Assembly (NCBI GenBank): GCA_902489745.1
Contig: CABUBB010000007.1
Span: forward strand, 28,579 to 92,578
Direction of reading: 5' to 3'
From: Metaruminococcus_A sp003150405
Lineage (GTDB): Bacteria > Bacillota > Clostridia > Oscillospirales > Ruminococcaceae
Length of the DNA: 64,000 nucleotides
How positions within the stretch are numbered: the first letter of the stretch is position 1; each line of letters opens with the position of its first letter. Shown one piece after another: positions 44,329 to 53,202 of the stretch. The position numbers and the translations under genes are program-made. Under the pieces are notes generated by a model. The model searched no databases. It was not told the DNA's origin and was given only the letters and a program-made list of their open reading frames with translations.

Positions 44329-45579
44329 TTAATCGCTTTCAAGCAGTTCAAAAAGCGTACTGCGTTCCATCTGCATAACGTCAGAGGAGGATGTAAACAT
44401 TGCTGAATAACTGTAAAGCGCAAAACCGCCGTAATGGGATTGAGCGCGGGAATCTGTCACCATTTGTCCCAGCACAGAACCCGCGCCCGTCCAGCTTTCG
44501 CTGTCAAGCTTATAGGCCGCTAACCCAGGGATTAATTTGACATTCTCCGCCGTAGTCAGTTCGTTCCAATTTTGAAGTGTGTGTAAAAACGGCATCGTTG
44601 TATGGTCGTAGTTCCAATAGATTTGCGGGATAATATAATCAAGGTATCCCGGTTCTGCCGCCCACTTTTTCACGTTGGCATAAAGCTTGTTCAAGTTGTT
44701 GTCAATATTTCCGGCCGGACTGACTCCAAATACCACGTCTCCTCGAACGGACCGAATTCCCTCGTAAATTCCCTTTACCGTCTGGTCGACATTGTCAAAG
44801 CGGAAATCGCTGACCGATTTCCCTCCTGCATTGGCAGCCACTGCAATTGCATCAAATGTTTCTTCGGTGGTTGGGTAAAAATAATCGTCTATGTGGATAC
44901 CATCTACTTCGTACTTCTTCACTATTTCCTTGACGCCATCAATGATTAACTGCCGCGTTTCGCTGTATCCCGGGTTGAGATAACAGGTGCCGTTAATCAC
45001 AACAACTTTATCGCTGGTATCCCGTTTGTCGTACCACCTGCGTGTTTGATAATTCGTGGAAATCTGCTGCATTTGAGATTCCACCTGTAAACGGTAAGGA
45101 TTTATCCAAGCGTGAAATTTTAGCCCTGCCTTATGGGCCTCCTCTACCATTACCGTAAGCGGATCGTAACCAAGGCCCTGCCCTGCCGCACCACTAATAT
45201 AATAGGACCATGGATAAAGCTCTGATGGATAAAAGGCATCCCCATTGGGACGAACCTGAACAAACACTGTGTTCAGACCATAGTCAGCGCAGTTTTTCAT
45301 CATTGCGGCGAAAGTGTTTCGGAAGGGTTCTTCCTCCGCCGAACGAATGGGCGATATTTCAAACTGAGTAATCCAGATAGCGCGCATCTCACCAGCTTCT
45401 GCATTGTTTCCCACCTGTTCCTGCGGCGCAAGTGCAGGACTTTCAATGACCTGAGACAACGATTGATCATTCGGGGAACCCTGGTTCAGAAATGCTGTCA
45501 ATTTTTCCGGCATTGTGCACCCGGAACAGGTGAAAAATATCATCAGAAGTACTAAAAATACTGATAAAATCCGTTTCAA
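44329..45579 (-). CDS. GHL10-type glycoside hydrolase-like lipoprotein (YngK/DUF187)
   Basis: A signal peptide with a lipobox-like FTCSGC near residue 17-22 leads into a family of glycoside-hydrolase-like (GHL10) proteins. Family segments: MRAIWITQFEIS near residue 65, FHAWINPYRL near 155, HIDDYFYP near 230 and YLDYIIPQIYWN near 320. These are the barrel strands of a TIM-barrel hydrolase probably acting on cell-wall sugars. I chose the TTG at 45579, after GGGGG; the longer frame adds basic unconserved residues. It is a single-gene unit. Substrate unknown. Confidence 0.82.
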   Translation of the reverse strand: MKRILSVFLVLLMIFFTCSGCTMPEKLTAFLNQGSPNDQSLSQVIESPALAPQEQVGNNAEAGEMRAIWITQFEISPIRSAEEEPFRNTFAAMMKNCADYGLNTVFVQVRPNGDAFYPSELYPWSYYISGAAGQGLGYDPLTVMVEEAHKAGLKFHAWINPYRLQVESQMQQISTNYQTRRWYDKRDTSDKVVVINGTCYLNPGYSETRQLIIDGVKEIVKKYEVDGIHIDDYFYPTTEETFDAIAVAANAGGKSVSDFRFDNVDQTVKGIYEGIRSVRGDVVFGVSPAGNIDNNLNKLYANVKKWAAEPGYLDYIIPQIYWNYDHTTMPFLHTLQNWNELTTAENVKLIPGLAAYKLDSESWTGAGSVLGQMVTDSRAQSHYGGFALYSYSAMFTSSSDVMQMERSTLFELLESD

Positions 45580-45643
45580 AGCTGCCCCCGTCCGCCTTTT
45601 TTTAAGCAAAATTGTTGCAGGGGCACGTCCCACCGCCTGCACA

Positions 45644-45672
45644 TTGAACTGGATACATCTTTATGCTACAAT
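45644..45672 (+). promoter_or_regulatory. Sigma-A promoter of the methyltransferase gene
   Basis: TTGAAC (45644-45649), 17 bases, TACAAT (45667-45672), about 28 bases before the plus-strand ATG. GCGGAGG lies before the start codon. Confidence 0.75.
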
Positions 45673-45699
45673 AGAAAAAAATATGCGGAGGCAAGTCCA

Positions 45700-46452
45700 A
45701 TGAAATGGGATGCAGAATTATACGACAGCAAGCATGAATTTGTTTCGCAGTACGGGCGTGCTCTGGTAATGGAGGTCAACCGGAACGCCGGGCAGCGAAT
45801 TTTGGACCTCGGTTTTGGAACCGGCAAGCTTTCAGGGGATTTGGCAAAAAACGGAGCGACCGTTATCGGCGTGGACGCTTCCGAACCGATGATTGAAAAA
45901 GCAAAGCTCGCGCACCCGCAACTGGAATTCCATTGCATGGACGCCACTGCTCTGTCCTATGAAAATGAATTTGACACCGTTTTTTCCAATGCTGTTTTTC
46001 ATTGGATTTCAAATCAGGAAGCACTGCTTTTTTCGGTCCACCGCGCATTAAAGCCAGGCGGTCTTCTCATCTGTGAGTTCGGCGGGTTCCGCAACACCGA
46101 ACGCATTTTATTGGCTTTCCAAGAGGAATATGAAAAAACCGGCGAACCATTCAAAAATTCATTTTTCTACCCAACGATTAAGCAATACCAGAGCCTGCTG
46201 GAGTACTCTGGATTTGAAGCAGAAATGGTACGGGATTTTGACCGTCCAACCCCGCTTGCCGACGGTGAGCAAGGGCTTCGCAACTGGCTGACGCAGTTTT
46301 ACGACGACAGCCTTTCACGCCTAGATGAAGAACAGCGTCAAGAGGTTCTCAGCGCTGTTGAAGAGCGCTTGCGCCCAATTCTTTGGAAGGATGAACATTG
46401 GGTAGCAGATTACCGGCGAATTCAGGTAAAAGCAAAAAAACCGGAATCATAA
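45700..46452 (+). CDS. Class I SAM-dependent methyltransferase (Tam-like)
   Basis: A 250-residue methyltransferase. The SAM-binding motif I is ILDLGFGTGKLSGDLAK near residue 34. VIGVDASEPMIEKAK near 55 holds the acidic residue for the ribose hydroxyls, and FHCMDA, FDTVFSNAVFHW and LKPGGLLICEF follow in order. The closest well-known type is trans-aconitate methyltransferase, but the C-terminal half that sets substrate is variable, so the substrate is open. Its stop codon lies in the shared terminator with the convergent gene. Confidence 0.82.
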   Translation: MKWDAELYDSKHEFVSQYGRALVMEVNRNAGQRILDLGFGTGKLSGDLAKNGATVIGVDASEPMIEKAKLAHPQLEFHCMDATALSYENEFDTVFSNAVFHWISNQEALLFSVHRALKPGGLLICEFGGFRNTERILLAFQEEYEKTGEPFKNSFFYPTIKQYQSLLEYSGFEAEMVRDFDRPTPLADGEQGLRNWLTQFYDDSLSRLDEEQRQEVLSAVEERLRPILWKDEHWVADYRRIQVKAKKPES

Positions 46453-46467
46453 GATTCCGGTTTTTTG
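46435..46467. terminator. Bidirectional terminator between the methyltransferase and SipW-like genes
   Basis: CCGGAATC (46441-46448) pairs with GATTCCGG (46453-46460) around ATAA. A-rich and T-rich flanks stand on both sides. The methyltransferase stop codon is in the loop, and the convergent gene ends just beyond at 46472. Confidence 0.88.
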
Positions 46468-46471
46468 TTGA

Positions 46472-47659
46472 TTAAAACGGGAGCTTAATTTTTGTTTCAA
46501 CATTTTCCGATTCAATGATCAGGAATTTACCATGTTCATCTGAAATTACACTGACCTTTTGTGCCGGGCGCTGCTTGAGATCTACATCTACCGAACGGTC
46601 GGTGACAACAGGCTTGATAAACGGAGCCGCCTTTTGGACTGCGCTGGCTTCCTCGCCCTGCACGCCGTATTGTCGGAGCATTGACACTAAACCCGAAGAC
46701 TCCTGATCCTCCAAACCAAGTGTCGCAATCAGCTGACTGTAGTCCAATTCATCTTCCTGCCGGTGTCGTTCTTGTTCGGTCGTCTCAACATCATGAGAAA
46801 CCACATTCTGTACAGGCTCTAGTATTGTACTGCCTGTAGAGCGCATCTCCGAAACAATTTTTTCGGCCTCATCCTGGGCTAACGGTTTATTCCGCGGCTG
46901 TTCCGGGGCAAAACGGTTGTTCATATTGGAAAGTTCAAATACCATATCCTGATCGGTAGTAATACGTCCTGTTTCCGGCTTGCCGGACGGGGCGTTCTTT
47001 TGCCAAATCCGGTCCAATTCTTCATTATGAAACGCCAACTTTGCATCCAATTCCAATTCCGCTAAACTAGGAGAGTTGGATAATCGAAACGGTTCTTCCC
47101 CTTCACTCTCTTCCACACGACGTCCTCGGAACGAAACAATAACTCGGATTACCAGAACTACAATCAGTACGCCACAAGGAATCAAGACGGTATAAAGAAT
47201 ACCGTTAAAGGTTGCAAGATATTCCAACGCATAACCGATATAAGGAACCGTATAAACAACCTGCCCCACCATGGATGATTTATGAATGGTTTCAATCTTA
47301 TTGCTGCCAATGTCATAAATAACATCATATTCCGGGTCGTCCTCAAACGAGATAATTTCCTTAATTCGTCCGGTGCGATAGGAGCCATCCTCTTTTTGAT
47401 ACAAGATAACGTCATTAATTGCCGGGTTTGGTTTCTCAACCGAAAGCACCACGCTTCCCTGAGGAACAACAGCTCCCATCCCCTGTTCCTTTTCAGTGCT
47501 GATCTGGTACCCAAATGCTGCTGGGAGTTTACCCCCCTGCGCGGCCTGCGTGCACAGCAACAGGTAAACAGACGCAACAACCAGCCAAATTGTGACCAGG
47601 GTAACCACCAAAGTGAACAGCACATTTAAAAAGCGATGCTTCTTTTTTGCAGAGCTCAT
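46472..47659 (-). CDS. SipW-like signal peptidase homologue lacking both catalytic residues
   Basis: The first 190 residues line up with SipW/ER-type signal peptidase I: a membrane segment (about 11-36), PAAFGYQI, EQGMGAVVPQGSVV, then DGSYRTGRIKEI, then VVYTVPYIGYALEYL and a second membrane segment (about 148-172). Active SipW has S-G-S-M-E-P and T-H-R at these places. Here the Ser is Gly60 and the His is Gly97, so peptidase activity is not expected. Some 220 residues follow on the cytoplasmic side: charged, low complexity, ending KFLIIESENVETKIKLPF. No known domain was recognised in this tail. A binding or regulatory pseudoenzyme is inferred. It is a single-gene unit between two terminators. 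Confidence 0.7.
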   Translation of the reverse strand: MSSAKKKHRFLNVLFTLVVTLVTIWLVVASVYLLLCTQAAQGGKLPAAFGYQISTEKEQGMGAVVPQGSVVLSVEKPNPAINDVILYQKEDGSYRTGRIKEIISFEDDPEYDVIYDIGSNKIETIHKSSMVGQVVYTVPYIGYALEYLATFNGILYTVLIPCGVLIVVLVIRVIVSFRGRRVEESEGEEPFRLSNSPSLAELELDAKLAFHNEELDRIWQKNAPSGKPETGRITTDQDMVFELSNMNNRFAPEQPRNKPLAQDEAEKIVSEMRSTGSTILEPVQNVVSHDVETTEQERHRQEDELDYSQLIATLGLEDQESSGLVSMLRQYGVQGEEASAVQKAAPFIKPVVTDRSVDVDLKQRPAQKVSVISDEHGKFLIIESENVETKIKLPF

Positions 47660-47740
47660 GAATCTCCTCCAAAAAATTTACTACTCCTATCATCAGCTTT
47701 TTTGCGAATTTTGTCAAGCCTTATCGGAGGAGATCCAAAA

Positions 47741-47783
47741 TAAAACAGTGGATATGCAATTTTACAATCCGCATATCCACTGT
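47741..47783 (-). terminator. Terminator of the rnf operon
   Basis: ACAGTGGATATGC (47745-47757) pairs with GCATATCCACTGT (47771-47783): a perfect 13-bp stem. On the minus strand TTTATTTT follows. It lies 15 bases past the rnfB stop. Confidence 0.9.
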
Positions 47784-47797
47784 AAAGCATTTTGGCG

Positions 47798-48589
47798 TTA
47801 CACCATTCGAATACAATGAGCTGGACATTTTTCGACACAGGCTCCACAACTCGTACATTTTTCATAATCAATAACCGCCAGATTATTCACTATATGAATC
47901 GCGTCCGACGGACAATTCTTTTCACACAGCTTACAGGCAATGCACCCGTTTTTGCACACTGCGCGGGTGAGCTTTCCACTGTCGTGATTGCTACATTTTA
48001 CAGCAACTCGATCCGCCTGCTTCTTTAAAATCATCAATCCTTTCGGACATGCGGCGGCACACATCATACAGCCGGTACATTTGCTGTTATCAATTTTTGC
48101 AATACCATCAACAATTGAAATCGCATCAAACTGGCAAGCCTTTACGCAATCCCCAAAGCCAAGACAGGAGAAACGGCAATCGCCGTTTCCTGCATAAAAA
48201 GCATTGCAGGCCGCACAGGACGGCGTTCCTACGTAATCATACTTTTTTCCCGTTGCCTCCGGGCAGCCGGAACAAGCAATCACGGCAGCTTTTTCGACAA
48301 TATTTTCTGCCGTTTTGCCCATGATTTCGCCAATCTGCGCAGCCGTCTTATCGGCTCCCGGCACACAGCGGTTAATCGGAGCATCTGAATTGACAATACT
48401 TGCAGCATACTCATCACAGCCGGAAAAACCACAAACGCCACAGTTAACACCCGGCAGAGCTTCTCTGACCCGTTCAATACGCTCATCGGCTTTTACTGCA
48501 AATACCTTTTGGGCAACCGAAAGCAGCACACCGGCTAAAAGGCCAAGAATAATAAATATTAAAATTGGCAGGACATAGGTTTCAAACAT
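47798..48589 (-). CDS. rnfB: Rnf complex subunit B (ferredoxin-type)
   Basis: RnfB takes electrons from ferredoxin into the membrane complex. An N-terminal membrane helix (about residues 4-28) is followed by an RnfB Cys cluster domain (CGVCGFSGCDEY near 50, plus a later Cys at 74). A polyferredoxin region follows, with CRFSCLGFGDCVKACQF, CTGCMMCAAACP, CIACKLCEKNCP and CTSCGACVEKCP, making four or more [4Fe-4S] sites. It is last in the operon, as in acetogens. GGAGG precedes the ATG. The 74-base gap after rnfA is the largest in the operon. Confidence 0.96.
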   Translation of the reverse strand: MFETYVLPILIFIILGLLAGVLLSVAQKVFAVKADERIERVREALPGVNCGVCGFSGCDEYAASIVNSDAPINRCVPGADKTAAQIGEIMGKTAENIVEKAAVIACSGCPEATGKKYDYVGTPSCAACNAFYAGNGDCRFSCLGFGDCVKACQFDAISIVDGIAKIDNSKCTGCMMCAAACPKGLMILKKQADRVAVKCSNHDSGKLTRAVCKNGCIACKLCEKNCPSDAIHIVNNLAVIDYEKCTSCGACVEKCPAHCIRMV

Positions 48590-48663
48590 TTAAGCACCTC
48601 CGGATTTTTATTCACGCACAGCTGTGCGCTCTTTTGCTGAAACAACCGTTTTCAGCAAACCAG

Positions 48664-49254
48664 TTATTGAAACAAGCCTTCTACAACGCCGCCAAAGCCC
48701 ACAAAGGAAACCGAAACGATTGCCGCAGCAACCAGTGTAATTGGAATTCCCTGAAACGCCTTAGGTACATTGCAGCTCTGCAGTTTCTGGCGCACACCGG
48801 AGAACAGCACCAGAGCCAGCATAAATCCAAGACCCGCACCAAGCGCGTTCACCATTGACTGACCAAAATCATAGGTTTCATCAATATTGAGCAGAGTAAC
48901 GCCCAATACAGCGCAGTTGGTGGTGATTAGCGGCAGATAAACACCAAGCGACTTATAGAGCGGCGGCATAAACTTTTTGAGCAGGATTTCAATCAACTGC
49001 ACAAACAGCGCGATGATCAGGATAAACGCCACCGTACGGAGATAATCCAACCCATAAGGCGCAAGAAAACAAGTGTAAATCGGCCAGGTAATAGCCGTCG
49101 CCATACACATGACAAAGGTGACCGCAACACTCATACCAAGTGCCGAATCAATGCGCTTGGATACGCCGAGGAACGGGCAGATTCCCATAAATTTCGAAAG
49201 GACAAAGTTATCCACCAAAATGGCACTGACAAGGATAATCAACATTTCTTTCAT
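48664..49254 (-). CDS. rnfA: Rnf complex subunit A
   Basis: A six-helix membrane protein of the RnfA/NqrE family. It opens with LVSAILVDNFVLSKFMGICPFLGVSK, containing one of the paired Cys that in this family bind an intramembrane [2Fe-2S] cluster with RnfE. The second is in LITTNCAVLGVTLL near residue 108. At 196 residues it is of normal length. It follows rnfE by three bases, with the ribosome site inside the rnfE end. Confidence 0.96.
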   Translation of the reverse strand: MKEMLIILVSAILVDNFVLSKFMGICPFLGVSKRIDSALGMSVAVTFVMCMATAITWPIYTCFLAPYGLDYLRTVAFILIIALFVQLIEILLKKFMPPLYKSLGVYLPLITTNCAVLGVTLLNIDETYDFGQSMVNALGAGLGFMLALVLFSGVRQKLQSCNVPKAFQGIPITLVAAAIVSVSFVGFGGVVEGLFQ

Positions 49255-49257
49255 AGC

Positions 49258-49932
49258 TTATTCCTCCTCCTTTGCCAGTTTTTCGCACGCTTCAGCAGAT
49301 GGACAGCCTTCACAGCCACCGCAGCCAATCTTCTTTTTAGAAATCTTATACTTGGTCAGAATATTAATAACCGCAATCAGCACACCGAGAACAAAAAATC
49401 CGCCTGCCGGAGTGATAAACAGCTTCATGGACTCAATCACATTCTTGGTAATCGGCAGCCCAAACCAGGTACCGGAACCCAAAATCTCACGGATAGAACC
49501 CATCAAAAACAAGGCGAGGGTAAAACCAAGTCCCATTCCAAGGCCATCCAGAGCTGATTTGACAACGTTATTTTTACTGGCGAAAATTTCGGCGCGTGCT
49601 AAGATGATGCAGTTTACCGTAATGAGAGAAAGGAAAATACCGAGCGCACGGTACAAATCCGGAACAAATTTTTGCAGGATAAAGCCGACGATGGTGACAA
49701 AACCCGCAATAATGACAATAAAACAGGGCAACCGCACCGCTTTTGGGATAAATTTACGAACCAATGAAATAACAATGTTGGAACATACCAAAACAAAGGT
49801 TGTTGCAAGCCCCATGCCGAGCCCGTTCACCGCCATCGTGGTGACCGCAAGAGTCGGGCACATGCCGAGAAGCAGGACAAATACTGGGTTTTCTTTGATA
49901 ATGCCATTGAGCAGAATTTTTAAATGACTCAT
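49258..49932 (-). CDS. rnfE: Rnf complex subunit E
   Basis: A six-helix membrane protein, homologous to RnfA and NqrD. It carries FVLLLGMCPTLAVTT near residue 18 and SLITVNCIILARAE near 100, the Cys pair shared with RnfA. The last 25 residues are unusual in holding a cysteine cluster, CGGCEGCPSAEAC, which may bind a metal; similar tails occur in some clostridial RnfE. It starts within the end of rnfG (ATGA overlap), so translation is coupled. Confidence 0.95.
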   Translation of the reverse strand: MSHLKILLNGIIKENPVFVLLLGMCPTLAVTTMAVNGLGMGLATTFVLVCSNIVISLVRKFIPKAVRLPCFIVIIAGFVTIVGFILQKFVPDLYRALGIFLSLITVNCIILARAEIFASKNNVVKSALDGLGMGLGFTLALFLMGSIREILGSGTWFGLPITKNVIESMKLFITPAGGFFVLGVLIAVINILTKYKISKKKIGCGGCEGCPSAEACEKLAKEEE

Positions 49933-50504
49933 CTGGAAGCCGCCTCCTTTACATTCGGATACGCAGCCAACGCAAGGTTCATGCCTTCCACAACTGCTTT
50001 GGAAGAAATGGTTGCACCGGAAATAACCGCAATATCACTGTCCGCAGAGGTCTTACCTTTGACCGCCGTAAAGGAAGAAACATTTTTTCCGGTAAACTGG
50101 TTTTTAAAATCACTTTCAGCAATCTGAGTGCCGAGCCCCGGTGTTTCAGAGGATTCTGCAACTTCATAACCGAGTACGCTGCCATCTGCATTGAGGCCAA
50201 TGACCAGCACAAGTCCCTTGCTGTAGCCTTTAAGCTCAATTTCAAAACCAATAGCATCGCTTCCGCTGGGAAGAATAACATTCTGAATGCGTTCATCCAG
50301 CCTCAGCTCGGTTAAATCCAGGGTATCAAAGGTTTCTGAGTCCGCGAACAGAGTTTCACAGGCGGCGGTTGCTTCATCGCTCAGATTACCCACCTGTTCC
50401 TTTTTTGTCGCATTGTAAGTAAACACCAACGCCGTAGACACCACAAGAGCAACCACAGTCAGTGCAAGGGTCGGAAAAAAGATTTCTTTCCATGACTTTT
50501 TCAT
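49929..50504 (-). CDS. rnfG: Rnf complex subunit G, covalent FMN protein
   Basis: One N-terminal membrane helix and an extracytoplasmic FMN-binding domain. FMN is attached through phosphoester to the Thr in SGATISSKAV near residue 166; the family motif is S-G-A-T-x-S/T. ETPGLGTQI near 118 is also conserved. Its ATG overlaps the rnfD stop by one base (TGATG). The attachment reaction needs an ApbE flavin transferase, and none is in this window. Confidence 0.95.
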   Translation of the reverse strand: MKKSWKEIFFPTLALTVVALVVSTALVFTYNATKKEQVGNLSDEATAACETLFADSETFDTLDLTELRLDERIQNVILPSGSDAIGFEIELKGYSKGLVLVIGLNADGSVLGYEVAESSETPGLGTQIAESDFKNQFTGKNVSSFTAVKGKTSADSDIAVISGATISSKAVVEGMNLALAAYPNVKEAASR

Positions 50505-51460
50505 CAAGCCTTCCCCTCCTTTGCTGGTTTTACCTTACCAAAGGGTTTGAGCCTAGTTGCCTTGTCAATATATGGGACCAGAATATTCATCAAAAGAATC
50601 GCAAAGGAAACGCCCTCTGGATAAGAGCCAAAGACACGGATCACCACAGTGATGATACCGCAGCCAACTGCGAAAATCAATTTACCAAGGCGAGTGGACG
50701 GCGAGGTGGAGTAATCGGTCAGCATGAAAAATCCTCCAAGCATGACGCCACCCGCAAGAATCTGATACACCGGGTCCAACCCAAGCGCCCAGGTAAACAG
50801 AAATACTGTGCCAATATAGGCAATCGGTATAATGGGGTTGATAATCCGTCGAACAATCAGGTAAAGACCGCCAATCAAAAGGGCGAGGGCCGCTGTTTCA
50901 CCAAGGGAACCCGCACGTGCGCCCAAGAACATATCCAACATAGAAGGCAAAGTCTCAGTGTTGGTAATATCCGCAAGGGGAGTTGCCGTCGTGACCACAT
51001 CCGCCGGCACTAAAAAGGAGTTAAAGTAAGGTGGCACCCAGGTGGTCATCTGCGCTGGGAAAGATACCAGCAGTACAATACGTGCAAGGATGGCCGGATT
51101 TGCGAAGTTTTGCCCAATGCCGCCAAACATCTGTTTTGCAATGACAATGGCGACAAAATCGCCAATGATCAACATCCAGATCGGCAGGGTGACCGGAACA
51201 TTGAACGCAACAAACACACCGGTCACGACTGCACTCAGGTCGCCGATGGTATTGTCACGCTTCATTAATTTACGCACAAGGTATTCAAACAGCACACAGG
51301 CCAACACGCTGACACAGGTGAGCATCAGAGCGCGAAAACCGAAAAAGATGACCGCACAAACCAATGCTGGAATGAGCGCTATTACAACATTGAGCATAAT
51401 GCTCCGCGTTGTCACACCACTTTTTCGATGCGGGGAATATGTAACCAGCAATTTTTCCAA
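50504..51460 (-). CDS. rnfD: Rnf complex subunit D
   Basis: A polytopic membrane protein of the RnfD/NqrB family, about nine hydrophobic segments, thought to carry the ion path. It begins LLVTYSPHRKSGVTTRSIML, typical of the family. The FMN-bearing Thr should lie in the loop near residue 156, where TTATPL resembles the G-A-T-x-x-T-P-L motif. The SGAT pattern is not exact, so which Thr is modified is unsure. It follows rnfC by 15 bases. Confidence 0.94.
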   Translation of the reverse strand: MEKLLVTYSPHRKSGVTTRSIMLNVVIALIPALVCAVIFFGFRALMLTCVSVLACVLFEYLVRKLMKRDNTIGDLSAVVTGVFVAFNVPVTLPIWMLIIGDFVAIVIAKQMFGGIGQNFANPAILARIVLLVSFPAQMTTWVPPYFNSFLVPADVVTTATPLADITNTETLPSMLDMFLGARAGSLGETAALALLIGGLYLIVRRIINPIIPIAYIGTVFLFTWALGLDPVYQILAGGVMLGGFFMLTDYSTSPSTRLGKLIFAVGCGIITVVIRVFGSYPEGVSFAILLMNILVPYIDKATRLKPFGKVKPAKEGKA

Positions 51461-51475
51461 TGCAGTATCCCTCCG

Positions 51476-52792
51476 TTACTTTTGTTTCGTCTGGCGGAGG
51501 AATATCTTCGCCAGCTGATTTTTCTGCGCCAGATTGCGTTTAGCAGGACATACATAGCTGCAACAGCCGCAATTCATACACAGGTTTACACTACCACGTT
51601 CCAATTCCACCGCATTTCGGTTGTCATAAGCCATTTCAAGGGCGCGCGGCATTAACCTCATGGGGCATGCATAAATACACCGTCCACAGCGGATACAGGC
51701 TGTCTCTTTGGTCTCTGCCACCTGATCTTTGGTGAGTGCAAGAATGGCGTTATTGTTTTTAATAACCGGGGCGTCTAAATCGTATACCGCAATGCCCATC
51801 ATCGGCCCACCCATTAGAATTTTGCGGCAGTCTTCACGAATGCCGCCGCAGAAATCAAGTAGGTCGCGGATGCTGGTGCCAATTGGAACAAAAACATTTT
51901 TCGGGTTATTGACAGCTCCGCCGTCAACAGTCAGGCGTTTGGTTGTCAGCGGCATGCCGCGGCGCATATACCGCGCAAGGAAGCTGATACTTGAGACATT
52001 CATAACAATAACGCCGCAATCAGCCGGGAGTTTTCCCTCTTCAACCACAATTCCGGTGCAAGCGTAAATAATGACTTTTTCCGCTCCCTGCGGATAGCGG
52101 GATTCCAATTCAATGACGTTGATATCCGGATCATTTTCCAATAACTCCGTTAAATTGTCAATCGCTATCGGCTTATTATCCTCAACGCCGATATATACTT
52201 CCTGAATATCCAGCCACTTTTTGACAAGCCGGATTCCTTCTATGATATCACCCGGGCGTTCCATACATTCGCGGTAATCCGCTGTTATGTAAGGCTCGCA
52301 TTCCGCTGCATTGACAACCAGCTTGGTTACGCGGTCAATATCCTTGTAAGCCAGCTTGACATGACCCGGAAAACCTGCTCCGCCAAGCCCAGCCAGTCCG
52401 CTTTCATAAACAGCATTGATGAAATCACTTTTATTATTGATTACAGGAGGGACAACTTCTTCGCTGATTTCCTGTTTCCCGTCTGTCATAATGGTAACCG
52501 TTTTCACCATACGGCCGCCTACGTCAATTCGCTCTGAGACATCAATAACATCGCCGGACACACTGGAATGAATCGGCACCGAAAAGCTGTTTTCGCTCTC
52601 CCCTATTTTCTGACCGACCTTGACATGATCGCCGACTGCAACCTTTGGTACACAGGGCGCCCCCATATGCTGCAGCATTGGTATCTGCACCTTTGGCGGA
52701 AGCGGAAGCCGCTCCGTCTGACGTTCGGCCGTGTATTTATGGTGTGATAAATGCACGCCGCGAAGTCTTTTGATTTGAATATTTCTTGCCAA
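51476..52792 (-). CDS. rnfC: Rnf complex subunit C, NADH-binding
   Basis: The peripheral subunit that passes electrons to NAD. An N-terminal barrel-sandwich part is followed by a Rossmann-like NADH/FMN domain (AGLGGAGFPGHVKL near residue 135) and a SLBB-type domain. Two [4Fe-4S] sites lie at the C-terminus (CIRCGRCIYACPMRLMP and CMNCGCCSYVCPAKRN). It starts with TTG at 52792, after AGGAGGG. First gene of the operon in the order C-D-G-E-A-B, as in Acetobacterium and Clostridium. Na+ or H+ use cannot be judged from sequence. Confidence 0.96.
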   Translation of the reverse strand: MARNIQIKRLRGVHLSHHKYTAERQTERLPLPPKVQIPMLQHMGAPCVPKVAVGDHVKVGQKIGESENSFSVPIHSSVSGDVIDVSERIDVGGRMVKTVTIMTDGKQEISEEVVPPVINNKSDFINAVYESGLAGLGGAGFPGHVKLAYKDIDRVTKLVVNAAECEPYITADYRECMERPGDIIEGIRLVKKWLDIQEVYIGVEDNKPIAIDNLTELLENDPDINVIELESRYPQGAEKVIIYACTGIVVEEGKLPADCGVIVMNVSSISFLARYMRRGMPLTTKRLTVDGGAVNNPKNVFVPIGTSIRDLLDFCGGIREDCRKILMGGPMMGIAVYDLDAPVIKNNNAILALTKDQVAETKETACIRCGRCIYACPMRLMPRALEMAYDNRNAVELERGSVNLCMNCGCCSYVCPAKRNLAQKNQLAKIFLRQTKQK

Positions 52793-52840
52793 TCGTTACC
52801 CTCCTGCCCCAATCATTTATTATAACACACAATTATCTTT

Positions 52841-52869
52841 ATTTTAGCGATTTCACACGCTAAAGTCAA
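52841..52869 (-). promoter_or_regulatory. Sigma-A promoter of the rnf operon
   Basis: On the minus strand TTGACT (52864-52869), 17 bases, TAAAAT (52841-52846). A stray TATAAT lies at 52819-52824 without a -35. The leader before rnfC is about 40 bases. Confidence 0.78.
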
Positions 52870-52892
52870 TATAATCCCCCTACATTTGTAAA

Positions 52893-52922
52893 GAAAAAGG
52901 GCTGGATTTTCATCCAGCCCTT
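52893..52922 (-). terminator. Terminator after the spore protein gene
   Basis: AAGGGCTGGAT (52897-52907) pairs with ATCCAGCCCTT (52912-52922) around a four-base loop; on the minus strand TTTCTTTAC follows. It separates the spore protein gene from the rnf promoter. Confidence 0.85.
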
Positions 52923-52939
52923 AATACGAAAATTTTGTG

Positions 52940-53134
52940 TTATTTCACAGAGTTTTCGTAAGCTTCGATCATCTTTTTGACCATCTGGCCGCCGATAGAA
53001 CCAGCCTGTTTGGAGGTCAGTTCACCATTATAACCGTTTTTGAGGTTTACGCCAACTTCGGTAGCAGCCTCCATTTTGAAACGATCCATAGCCTCGCGAG
53101 CCTGCGGGACAACAATTTTATTGCTGTTAGCCAT
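52940..53134 (-). CDS. Alpha/beta-type small acid-soluble spore protein
   Basis: A 64-residue DNA-coating spore protein that protects the chromosome in dormant spores. It starts MANSNKIVVPQAREAMDRFK. AATEVGV near residue 25 is the place where the germination protease GPR cleaves in this family (after T-E), and the C-terminal SKQAGSIGGQMVKKMIEAYE is highly conserved. AAGGAG is ten bases before the ATG at 53134. A sigma-F/G-like promoter is proposed upstream. Expression in the forespore is inferred from family. Confidence 0.95.
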   Translation of the reverse strand: MANSNKIVVPQAREAMDRFKMEAATEVGVNLKNGYNGELTSKQAGSIGGQMVKKMIEAYENSVK

Positions 53135-53202
53135 TTTCTTTACACTCCTTACACTATAATTTATATCGGGCTCCTTTGGAACCCTGATTGCGTTTGCATT
53201 AC

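Noticed and set aside
52819..52824. TATAAT before rnfC as the operon's -10
   Set aside because: No -35 at 16-18 bases; the pair TTGACT-17-TAAAAT a little further upstream is better.
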